A DNA stretch of 64,000 nt. Origin: Arsukibacterium sp. UBA3155. GTDB lineage: Bacteria; Pseudomonadota; Gammaproteobacteria; Enterobacterales; Alteromonadaceae. The stretch lies in NCBI GenBank assembly GCA_002364615.1, contig DEYP01000015.1:124001-188000 (forward strand). The letters run 5' to 3'. Below, one piece after another: positions 43,682 through 51,271 of the stretch (positions are counted from its first letter, which is position 1; the number at the start of each line of letters is the position of its first letter). The notes under the pieces are model-generated. The model did no database searches, had not been told where the DNA came from, and was given only the letters and a program-made list of their open reading frames with translations. The position numbers were made by a program, and so were the translations under genes.

Positions 43682-45353
43682 TTGCCAATGGCCGCTGTTT
43701 TATCAGGGCTTACAACGTTTTGATCCGACAGCCGCCCAGCCGGTAACCGTTAGTGATTTTTCCGGCGTATTGCAACACAGCCATAAGCTGACCTTATTGT
43801 TCTTAGGGTTAGCCGAGCACAATGTGGCTAGCGTTTTGGCGCAACTCAACCTGACACTACGTCAGTTATCACTGGTGCACGCCCGGGTAACGAAAATGAT
43901 GACGCTGGGGCTGATATTCAGTCGCGGTTTTGGCTGGCAAAGTCAGCGTAGTCAGCTATTTCTGCAAGCCATCTGTCTACACGCAGCCATGGCAACGATG
44001 GCGTCCAACCCGTTGCAGGCCACGTTGGCGCTGGCCAAAGCGCTGCAACAGTTTGACAAGCAACATCCGTTATTACCTTTATTAATTGCTACCTGCAATG
44101 CCAGACGACACCCGGCATGGCAATGCCATCCCGATGGGCCTTTGCTGGCTCTGATTGGCCAGCTGGCCGAACAAATGCTGCCAGAGTCAGGCAATCAGGC
44201 TGGTTTAGCGCAAGTACTGCTTTACTATCGCCGCAACCAAGACGAGAGCAACAACCAAAGCGACAGCATCAAAACAAAGTGGTTTGGTTTACTACAACAG
44301 CTGGTTGCCAACAATGCGCTGCCCGGTCGGTTTGGTAAAGATAGCCAAGCCAAGGCCACTACCTCTGATTATTGGTTTATCAGCGGCTTGGTTGCCGACA
44401 CACCACAGAGCACAACAGTGTACGTCAGGGCCTTTGACCCCAGTACTAAAACGCTGGGGAATGAGGTGAGCCAACTTCCCCTGCCCCGGTTAAGCCTGTT
44501 AAGCCCGCAATACTTTCGGGATCCCGCCTGGCTGGCATTACTGGAACCGGACAACGCCCTGTTGCCTGCAACCTCACAGATGACGTTAAAGCACTGTCTT
44601 GAGCAGTCTGTCTTTAATCAGCTAGGCATGCTTAGTATCAGCAAGCAAGTGCAACTGTTGCAAACCCAGCCGCAAATAAGCCGTTATTTAGAACGCGCGG
44701 CGGGCAACATCAGTCGCCAGCAAATCCCGGTTAGCCAGTTACGACATGCCATAACGATGCTTGGTCAGGATGCCTTAAGTGATTGGGTTGCCCAGGCTGA
44801 GCTATCGCAGTATTGCGTTTCTCAGGCTCACCCTCACCATAACTGGCTTGAACAATTGCAACATTGTCTGACAACGGCGTTGCTGCTGATAAGCGCAGCG
44901 GCACAGCAGCCATTAGCCCTTTGCACAGCCGGGCTGGTAGCGCGTTGCGCCAGCGTGAGTTTGTGGCAGCATGCTGCCCTGCCCCAACTGCCCCTGGCAA
45001 AACACATACAGCAAAAACTTGTCCTTGGCCTGCATATTCAGCGGCACATCTGGCAAAGTAAAACCTATCCGGGCCAGCTACAGGCCTTGTTTCAGCACTA
45101 CCAACATCCTGACTGGGCAACGGCCGTGCAAGACTGGCATAACAGCCCGTCATCTTCATTAGGCTTAGTGCTCAACATTAGCTGGCAGCTAACCCTGGCG
45201 GTATTTTGTGCCACGGATGCCAATACCCAACAACTTGCGGCACTGCTGCCATCAGGCAGCGCCAGGCTTAAACTGCCCAGTCATTCGGCCCAATACTGGC
45301 AGCAACAATTAATAGCAGCCAGTCAATGCTACTATCCGTTACCTGAAATCTAG
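43659..45353 (+). CDS. Uncharacterised protein with HDOD-like region
   Basis: A 564-residue cytosolic, Gln/Leu/Ala-rich protein. The stretch from about residue 318 (LSISKQVQLLQTQPQISRYL, then QIPVSQLRHAITMLGQDALS) has the pattern of an HDOD domain: helices, then an -Ixx(L)RHAIxxLG- turn. The rest has no recognised motif, and the usual HD metal residues are not evident. The start may be ATG 43659 or 43668. It ends the ppnN-xni-DUF3192 unit. HDOD proteins are often signalling adaptors, but the match is by eye only. Confidence 0.6.
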   Translation: MPAMVTANCQWPLFYQGLQRFDPTAAQPVTVSDFSGVLQHSHKLTLLFLGLAEHNVASVLAQLNLTLRQLSLVHARVTKMMTLGLIFSRGFGWQSQRSQLFLQAICLHAAMATMASNPLQATLALAKALQQFDKQHPLLPLLIATCNARRHPAWQCHPDGPLLALIGQLAEQMLPESGNQAGLAQVLLYYRRNQDESNNQSDSIKTKWFGLLQQLVANNALPGRFGKDSQAKATTSDYWFISGLVADTPQSTTVYVRAFDPSTKTLGNEVSQLPLPRLSLLSPQYFRDPAWLALLEPDNALLPATSQMTLKHCLEQSVFNQLGMLSISKQVQLLQTQPQISRYLERAAGNISRQQIPVSQLRHAITMLGQDALSDWVAQAELSQYCVSQAHPHHNWLEQLQHCLTTALLLISAAAQQPLALCTAGLVARCASVSLWQHAALPQLPLAKHIQQKLVLGLHIQRHIWQSKTYPGQLQALFQHYQHPDWATAVQDWHNSPSSSLGLVLNISWQLTLAVFCATDANTQQLAALLPSGSARLKLPSHSAQYWQQQLIAASQCYYPLPEI

Positions 45354-45374
45354 TTTTATTACACCATTCACAGC

Positions 45375-45393
45375 CGTTATAGCCACTATAACG
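45375..45393. repeat. Inverted repeat upstream of the isocitrate dehydrogenase gene
   Basis: CGTTATAG and CTATAACG are perfect 8-bp arms around CCA. It lies 22 bp after the previous stop and about 50 bp upstream of the promoter below, so it may be an operator or a weak 3' hairpin. There is no T-run. Confidence 0.45.
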
Positions 45394-45442
45394 CTAACTT
45401 CTACCGTAACTTTTCACCAAACTGGCGAAATTTGGCTAAAAC

Positions 45443-45451
45443 TGCTATATT
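45443..45451 (+). promoter_or_regulatory. Extended -10 promoter for the isocitrate dehydrogenase gene
   Basis: TGCTATATT is an extended -10 element (TGN-TATATT). Transcription would start near 45458, giving a leader of about 55 nt with GAGG before the ATG. The -35 is poor. Confidence 0.45.
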
Positions 45452-45512
45452 CCGGCGGTTCCAGGCGGTTAGCGTCTGCCCGTATTCCCCCTTTTAAACC
45501 CTGAGGATCCAC

Positions 45513-46520
45513 ATGAGTAAGCAAACCATTACTGTCATTAAAGGTGATGGCATCGGCCCGAGTATTGTTGAGGCCGCCATTGAAGTGTTAACCAAAGCCG
45601 GTTGTGATTTTGACTACGAATATGTTGAAGCCGGGCTAACAGCCCTGGAGCAAACGGGCGAGTTGTTACCACAAGCCACACTGGATGCCATTGCCCGCAA
45701 TAAAATCACTTTAAAAGGCCCGTTAACGACGCCGGTAGGTGACGGTTTTACTTCAATTAACGTCACGTTGCGCAAGCAGTTTAGTTTATATGCCAACGTG
45801 CGGCCGGTGATCTCGTTCAAAGGCACTAAAGCCCGCTACGAAAATATTGATATTATTACCATTCGCGAAAATACCGAGGGAATGTATTCTGGTCATCGTC
45901 AGCAGGTATCCGAAGATGGCCTGATTGCCGAAGCCAGTAGTATTATCACCCGCGAAGGCGCAGAGCGCATTGCTGTATTTGCCTTTGAAACGGCGCGCCG
46001 TGAAAATCGTAAAAAAGTGACGATTGTACACAAAGCTAATATTCTGAAATCAACCTCTGGTTTGTTTTTAAAAACGGCACGCGAAGTCGCAGCGCGCTAC
46101 CCCGATATTGACGCCCAGGAAATGATTGTTGATAACGCCTGCATGCAGTTAGTGATGAACCCGCAGCAATTTGACGTGATTGTTACCACAAACCTGTTTG
46201 GTGATATTTTATCAGACTTGTGTGCCGGTTTAGTCGGTGGCTTAGGCATGGCACCTGGTGCCAACATTGGTAAAGACTGCGCTATTTTTGAAGCCGTGCA
46301 CGGCAGTGCCCCGGATATTGCCGGTAAAAACCTGGCGAACCCAAGCTCGGTTATTCTGGCGTCCATTCAAATGCTCGAATACCTGCAAATGCAAGACAAA
46401 GCAGAGAAAATTCGGGCAGCGCTGGCAGACGTTATAGCCAGTGGCGACAGAACCACGCGCGATCTAGGTGGCAGCTTTGGTACCACTGATTTTACCGCCG
46501 CCATGTTAGAACGGTTATAA
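45513..46520 (+). CDS. Isocitrate dehydrogenase, short NAD-type
   Basis: It oxidatively decarboxylates isocitrate to 2-oxoglutarate. The 335-residue protein belongs to the short isocitrate/isopropylmalate dehydrogenase group: ITVIKGDGIGPSIVEAAIEV, the substrate loop TSINVTLRKQFSLYANVRPV, ENTEGMYSGH, and DILSDLCAGLVGGLGMAPGA with the metal aspartates. It is much shorter than E. coli Icd (416). The cofactor is inferred to be NAD from the overall type and was not read from residues. A strong terminator follows. Confidence 0.88.
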   Translation: MSKQTITVIKGDGIGPSIVEAAIEVLTKAGCDFDYEYVEAGLTALEQTGELLPQATLDAIARNKITLKGPLTTPVGDGFTSINVTLRKQFSLYANVRPVISFKGTKARYENIDIITIRENTEGMYSGHRQQVSEDGLIAEASSIITREGAERIAVFAFETARRENRKKVTIVHKANILKSTSGLFLKTAREVAARYPDIDAQEMIVDNACMQLVMNPQQFDVIVTTNLFGDILSDLCAGLVGGLGMAPGANIGKDCAIFEAVHGSAPDIAGKNLANPSSVILASIQMLEYLQMQDKAEKIRAALADVIASGDRTTRDLGGSFGTTDFTAAMLERL

Positions 46521-46536
46521 TCGTTTTCCAGGCAGA

Positions 46537-46565
46537 AATAGCCGCCAGCAGGTGGCTATTTTTTT
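46537..46565 (+). terminator. Intrinsic terminator after the isocitrate dehydrogenase gene
   Basis: AATAGCCGCC and GGTGGCTATT pair (one G-T pair) around AGCA and run into seven T residues. Confidence 0.88.
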
Positions 46566-46589
46566 AGCGGTCAGTGCGCAGGAGCAAAA

Positions 46590-46826
46590 ATGAACGAACA
46601 ACAAAACAACCCGTTACATGGTATTAAGCTGGAACAAGTTGTCAGCGCACTGGTTGATCATTATGGCTGGCCGGAACTGGCCAATCGCATTGATATTAAC
46701 TGCTTTAAAGTAAACCCATCAGTAAAAAGCAGCCTGAAGTTTTTGCGCCGCACCCCCTGGGCCCGCGAAAAAACCGAAGCGCTGTTAATCGCCACTAATC
46801 TTCATATCATGCCAGATCAAAAATAG
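46590..46826 (+). CDS. VF530 family DNA-binding protein
   Basis: A 78-residue protein with NPLHGIKLEQVVSALVDHYG, INCFKVNPSVKSSLKFLRRT and PWAREKTEALLIA, the full-length VF530/DUF2132 signature. The family folds as a small helical dsDNA-binding domain; its biological role is not known. AGGAGC precedes the ATG. Confidence 0.88.
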   Translation: MNEQQNNPLHGIKLEQVVSALVDHYGWPELANRIDINCFKVNPSVKSSLKFLRRTPWAREKTEALLIATNLHIMPDQK

Positions 46827-46994
46827 TCCGTTAACACTTGGCAGAAATATCTATGCCCTCCAGCTCTCACAGTCAGGCTCACTTTAAATAACTTAATAAT
46901 TACTAATAATTCATAAATATGCGTAATTGCTACAGTTTTCCTGTTTATAAATTTCAGTTTGCTGATCCGACATGAACGCGTTACTCATTGTCCG

Positions 46995-47018
46995 GCCTGT
47001 TTTGTGTCAGGCTTTTTT
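46995..47018 (+). terminator. Terminator-like hairpin
   Basis: GCCTG and CAGGC pair around an 8-nt loop and are followed by six T residues. It would insulate the protease promoter from upstream transcription. The stem is short. Confidence 0.55.
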
Positions 47019-47083
47019 ACAAGATTTGATAAGAAAATCGGTTAAATAGTAAACAATCCAGGATAAACAATCACTTAATTAGA

Positions 47084-47099
47084 TGGCGCGATTATTGCC
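47084..47099 (+). promoter_or_regulatory. Sigma-54 (RpoN) promoter for the protease gene
   Basis: TGGCGCGATTATTGCC has GG-N10-GC spacing and matches TGGCACG-N4-TTGCW at all but two positions. It shares TGGCGCGA and TTGC with the element at 3682. The transcript would start near 47110, leaving a long leader of about 190 nt. Confidence 0.65.
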
Positions 47100-47298
47100 T
47101 TATTTGCTATCAGCAACCCCCTAGTTAGATAAAAAAGCTACAAAACAAAAATCAATTAATTATTAACATTAATAGCACCTTTAGGTATGCAGAACTTGCT
47201 GCTTCTAATGACTAGCTACCCTGTGTTGTACCGATAGTATCGGAAGATAATTTGGCTGCGTAACCCGAAGATCACACTGATGTACACGGGAGAAGCAA

Positions 47299-50200
47299 AT
47301 GAAATTTAAAAAATACCTCTTAGGTATTGCTCTAACAACCGCGCTGACGAGTGTCTACGCCAATGCAGATGCATCGCCACATATTATTCAGGTTGATGCC
47401 AGCAAGCTTATCGCAACCGATTCTGCCCCGCCGGCTTTAGCTGCCTCGGGCATGTATATCGTTGAATTGAAAGGCGCCACGGCCATCAATATGGCCACCA
47501 AGCTTGGTGAGCTTATTCCAAGTAACCAAATGGTTGTTAACGTCGGCAATAATTACAATGCAAAATCGCCGAAAATTGAAGCGTACGTCGCGGCAGTAAA
47601 AGCCAAGCAAGCCTCAGTTGCTGCCGACATTGGTGCAGTAAAAGTGCTGCATAACTACGCTCATACCTTTAACGGGTTCTCGGCCCGCTTATCGCCCACG
47701 CAACTAAAAGCAATAAGCAGGCACCCTGATGTTGCTGCAGTATATCCAGACGAAGTACATCAACTCCAAACCACTAATACACCCACATTTCTGGGTTTAG
47801 TTAGTAATGCTGGTGATGGCTTACATGATACTGGCATTGTCGGCGAAGATGTTATTGTTGGTATTCTTGACTCTGGCGTATGGCCTGAAAACCCCTCTTT
47901 CAGCGCAGCGGGGACCAGCCCGGAAAATACCTACGGCCCGGCACCAGCAGGATGGGCGGGTGAATGTAACGTGGGTAGCGTTGGTTCGTTTGTGAATGAA
48001 AGTGGCGAAGTCGTTTATGACGACTCTACTGCTCCTGTAGACGAGTTCACTTGTAACAATAAACTTATCGGCGCACGCTATTTCGGTAGCACCTTCTCAA
48101 GTGTATATGAAATGCAGTTTAGCTTAGGTGCATTTGCTTCGCCAAGAGACGACGATGGTCACGGTAGTCACACGGCATCCACTGCAGCGGGAAACGCTGG
48201 CGTAACAGCAGTTTTAAGCGGAGCTGAAGTTGGTATCGCATCTGGTATTGCGCCGCGGGCACGCGTTGCAGCATACAAAGTGTGTTGGAACGCCAATTAT
48301 GAAGCTCCTACAGGGCCTGAACGCGGATGTTTCTTTGGAGACAGCCTGGCGGCAATTGATCAAGCTGTCGTGGATGGAGTCGACGTATTAAATTACTCAA
48401 TCGGTAACTCTCAGGCGATTAATACGCCGGTATATAACGCATCGCTTAGCGCTGCTAATGCCGGTGTGTTCTTTGCCGCATCTGCTGGTAACAGCGGGCC
48501 GACAGCGGCAACAGTTAGTAATATTGCGCCCTGGATTGCAACCGTAGCGGCCTCTACTTATGACGGTATATCTGCTGCAGTTGGTAAGGAGCTGATTGTT
48601 AATAGTGGCGAACTGGCACCAGAGGTTTTCTTCTCTGTTCCTGCTGTTATTGGTACGGCATTGCCGGTTGGAGGTCTGACAGGTGATTTAGGTCTTGCAG
48701 ATCCCATACTCGCTTGCGGACCACTGAATAATGACTTAACTGGCAAAATTGCGCTTATTTCCCGCGGTACCTGCCCGTTCACCGATAAAATGGCGAATGC
48801 TGAAGCTGCCGGCGCTATAGGGGTTATCGTTTATACGCTAAGTGGCACGCCTATCCCGATGGGTGGTACTGATCCCGGTATTGGCATCCCTGGTGTCATG
48901 GTCTTCAATGCAGACGGTTTGGCACTTGCTGACAGCGTAAATGCAGGGTCTACCAATGTGACGATGTCACAGAACGGTGCTGCTACCGACGCAGTTGAAG
49001 TGGGTAACATCATGGCGAGCTTCTCGTCACGCGGCGTGAATACCCAAACTGGCGACATCCTTAAGCCGGACATTACTGCACCGGGTGTTCGCATTTTAGC
49101 GGCGTCCAGCCCACAGCAGTTGCAGTTTGGTGGCAACCCACAGGGTGAAAACTTTGCTTACCTGCAAGGTACGTCAATGTCCAGCCCACATATTGCCGGT
49201 ATGGCTGCACTGTTAGCGGGCCAGTATCCAAACTGGACTCCGGCGCAAATCAAATCAGCCATTATGACCACGGCTCGCCAGAACCTGGTGAAAGAAAATG
49301 GCACCACACCTGCAGATCCATTTGATTTTGGTGCCGGCCATGTAGCGCCTGCTCCGTCGTTAAATCCAGGTCTGGTCTATAGCGCAAACTTAGGCGATTA
49401 TCTTGGATTTTTGTGTGGACAAGGCGAGGCGGGGTTAGTGTCCTCTGCCAGATTTGGAGCAGATTGTACCGACATTGTTAATGCAGGTTTTGCAACTGAC
49501 GCAAGTCAATTGAACTACCCCTCAATAGCGATTGCTGAACTTGCCGGTACTGAAACCATTTCTCGTACGGTAACTGACGTAACGGGTAATGGTGGTACTT
49601 ACAATGTCGTGGTTGATGCACCAGAAGGCACCACTGTTACCGTTGCAACCTTTGATGCTGGCGGCAATGTTATCCCCAGTGGATTGTTAGAAGTTGCACC
49701 AAACGGCACAGCAAGCTACAGCTTAACCTTTAACTCAGTGCCTGGCTTCCCGGCCAATCAGTGGGTATTTGGTGCAGTAACCCTTGAAAGCAGTGATGGT
49801 TTGACTGTACGCAGCCCCATTGCCGTCAATCAGGTTCCGACACAGACTATTATTGTACCTGAACTCCTGTCATTAACATTGAATCGGGGCCGTGCTCTGT
49901 TCTTTGTTGAGACCTTATATTCCGGTAGTTTTAACATCGATTATCAAGGCCTGAGCTTACCCTTTGGTGTCAATAAAACCTCACCCAGCAACCCGGGCGC
50001 ATTTAATTTTGGCATTAACGTAGCTTCTCCATCGTATTACACAGCATTTGGTGTACCTGAAGGAGCAACGTTACTAAGGATAAGCACCCGTGACGGGTTA
50101 GTTAGCGTTCCGGGTACCAACTTAGACCTGGTGCTATACACCTGTGTACCCACTCCAACAGGAAATAGCTGCTCACCTCTGCAGAGCTCTACAGGCCCAG

Positions 50201-50517
50201 ATGCAAATGAAGATATGATCATTGTTAACCCGGAAAATACGGTAGACAGTGGCCTTAGCTTCTATCTGTTGTTTGTCCAAGGCGTAGATTTGCTTGGCAA
50301 TGCCAGTGTGGATTATACGCAGCTTATCTGGATTGTTGACGGTGCTGAGTCTACAACCGTGGTTTCTGCATCAACCCGCGCAGTTGAAAACCGCCTGCAA
50401 AATATCAGCCTCAGAACACGTGGCTTAGCCTCAGGCTTATACATGGGTACTGTTACCTTTACTGATGGTAATGGTGAAGTACAAGGCACAACGGCATTGG
50501 AAGTAGTTCAGCCGTAG
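47299..50517 (+). CDS. Secreted S8 (subtilisin-like) peptidase with PA insert
   Basis: A 1072-residue exported serine protease. A signal peptide (KKYLLGIALTTALTSVYANA) and an I9-type propeptide (NYAHTFNGFSARLSPTQLKA) lead into the S8 domain. The catalytic triad is Asp191 (ILDSGVWPENPSF), His288 (DDDGHGSHTAST) and Ser626 (GTSMSSPHIAGMAALL). A protease-associated domain is inserted before the serine (LISRGTCPFTDKMANAEAAG), as in the cucumisin/pyrolysin group. The C-terminal 350 residues look like beta-sandwich modules and end without a recognised sorting signal. GGAGAAGC precedes the ATG. It precedes a PEP-CTERM-like gene. Confidence 0.93.
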   Translation: MKFKKYLLGIALTTALTSVYANADASPHIIQVDASKLIATDSAPPALAASGMYIVELKGATAINMATKLGELIPSNQMVVNVGNNYNAKSPKIEAYVAAVKAKQASVAADIGAVKVLHNYAHTFNGFSARLSPTQLKAISRHPDVAAVYPDEVHQLQTTNTPTFLGLVSNAGDGLHDTGIVGEDVIVGILDSGVWPENPSFSAAGTSPENTYGPAPAGWAGECNVGSVGSFVNESGEVVYDDSTAPVDEFTCNNKLIGARYFGSTFSSVYEMQFSLGAFASPRDDDGHGSHTASTAAGNAGVTAVLSGAEVGIASGIAPRARVAAYKVCWNANYEAPTGPERGCFFGDSLAAIDQAVVDGVDVLNYSIGNSQAINTPVYNASLSAANAGVFFAASAGNSGPTAATVSNIAPWIATVAASTYDGISAAVGKELIVNSGELAPEVFFSVPAVIGTALPVGGLTGDLGLADPILACGPLNNDLTGKIALISRGTCPFTDKMANAEAAGAIGVIVYTLSGTPIPMGGTDPGIGIPGVMVFNADGLALADSVNAGSTNVTMSQNGAATDAVEVGNIMASFSSRGVNTQTGDILKPDITAPGVRILAASSPQQLQFGGNPQGENFAYLQGTSMSSPHIAGMAALLAGQYPNWTPAQIKSAIMTTARQNLVKENGTTPADPFDFGAGHVAPAPSLNPGLVYSANLGDYLGFLCGQGEAGLVSSARFGADCTDIVNAGFATDASQLNYPSIAIAELAGTETISRTVTDVTGNGGTYNVVVDAPEGTTVTVATFDAGGNVIPSGLLEVAPNGTASYSLTFNSVPGFPANQWVFGAVTLESSDGLTVRSPIAVNQVPTQTIIVPELLSLTLNRGRALFFVETLYSGSFNIDYQGLSLPFGVNKTSPSNPGAFNFGINVASPSYYTAFGVPEGATLLRISTRDGLVSVPGTNLDLVLYTCVPTPTGNSCSPLQSSTGPDANEDMIIVNPENTVDSGLSFYLLFVQGVDLLGNASVDYTQLIWIVDGAESTTVVSASTRAVENRLQNISLRTRGLASGLYMGTVTFTDGNGEVQGTTALEVVQP

Positions 50518-50526
50518 TCAGGGAAC

Positions 50527-50558
50527 GCCGGGATAGCGAGTCTGTCCCGGCAATTTTT
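50527..50558 (+). terminator. Leaky terminator or attenuator between protease and PEP-CTERM-like genes
   Basis: GCCGGGA and TCCCGGC form a 7-bp stem with a loop of about 11 nt, followed by AATTTTT. It lies only 28 bp upstream of the next gene's ATG, so it could lower expression of the second gene and not fully separate them. Confidence 0.5.
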
Positions 50559-50578
50559 AAAAAAAAAGGAAGTAGATA

Positions 50579-51130
50579 ATGAAATCTATTACAAAATTAA
50601 TAAGTAAATCGTTGTTCGCTATTACGCTAATGTTTGCAACATCCTTTGCCGCCAACGCGGGTCTTATCAATATAAAACAGGACATCATCGGCGATTTCTA
50701 CGGGAAAATTGGTTCTATTGAAATTCAAATAGATAACAGCCAGCTAAATACCGGCATTTTAGATACTGCCTTTGGTGATAGCATAACGCTGATAAATTTT
50801 AATCTCAGCGACCTGTATTCCTGGGGTGACGTATTTAATGTGTTCCTATTTGAAGTCGTTATCGACAGCGACAATATCTTTGCAGGAATCGAATTTTTCG
50901 AGTTTGACGGAGATGACGTTGGTTTTGGACCATTTACCTGGAGTTATCAGATGATCTTCGACGATGCTTTCGGGTTTGGCTTCCTGGAAGTGTTTGACCT
51001 TGACGGGAACTTAGTGGACTTCGATTCTATCAGTCTCGGCGCTGCTCAGGTTGTATCCGCACCTTCTACGATAGCGTTGTTTACGCTGGCAATGGGCGCA
51101 TTACTGTTCCGTCGCCGGCGTATCGTTTAA
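50579..51130 (+). CDS. Secreted protein with PEP-CTERM-like sorting tail
   Basis: A 183-residue exported protein. Signal peptide KSLFAITLMFATSFAANAGL, an acidic, Phe-rich beta-type middle (Asp/Gly repeats such as EFFEFDGDDVGFGPFTWSY), and a C-terminus VSAPSTIALFTLAMGALLF followed by RRRR. The tail has the tripartite layout of PEP-CTERM proteins (PST motif, one hydrophobic helix, Arg cluster), but the Pro-Glu-Pro is replaced by Ser-Ala-Pro. Such proteins are cut and anchored by an exosortase, which is not in this window. AAGGAAG precedes the ATG. Probable partner of the upstream protease transcript. Confidence 0.78.
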   Translation: MKSITKLISKSLFAITLMFATSFAANAGLINIKQDIIGDFYGKIGSIEIQIDNSQLNTGILDTAFGDSITLINFNLSDLYSWGDVFNVFLFEVVIDSDNIFAGIEFFEFDGDDVGFGPFTWSYQMIFDDAFGFGFLEVFDLDGNLVDFDSISLGAAQVVSAPSTIALFTLAMGALLFRRRRIV

Positions 51131-51146
51131 ACCATTCTAGTCTTGT

Positions 51147-51172
51147 GAAAACCCAGCGTTGCTGGGTTTTTT
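51147..51172 (+). terminator. Intrinsic terminator after the PEP-CTERM-like gene
   Basis: ACCCAGC and GCTGGGT form a 7-bp stem with a GTT loop flanked by A and T runs; it may also serve the convergent GGDEF-EAL gene. Confidence 0.88.
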
Positions 51173-51271
51173 ATGCTTTCGTCTTATGATTACACAAAGA
51201 TAACAGTGCTATTTTTATCACAATGCTCATTCAAATGAATATCTCTGCGTATTCGTCTCTAGGCCCACAGA

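Larger units (their letters stand above)
46827..47298 (+). other. AT-rich regulatory gap upstream of the protease gene
   Basis: This 472-bp stretch is clearly AT-richer than its neighbours. It holds a terminator-like hairpin (46995-47018), two copies of TAAACAATC 15 bp apart (47050-47073), a sigma-54 promoter (47084-47099) and, in the predicted leader of about 190 nt, a CCGATAGTATCGG palindrome (47231-47243). No convincing ORF was seen. Confidence 0.6.

Noticed and set aside
47299-50517. C-terminal sorting signal on the S8 protease
   Set aside because: The protein ends TTALEVVQP without a hydrophobic helix or Arg cluster, so neither PEP-CTERM nor GlyGly-CTERM applies.
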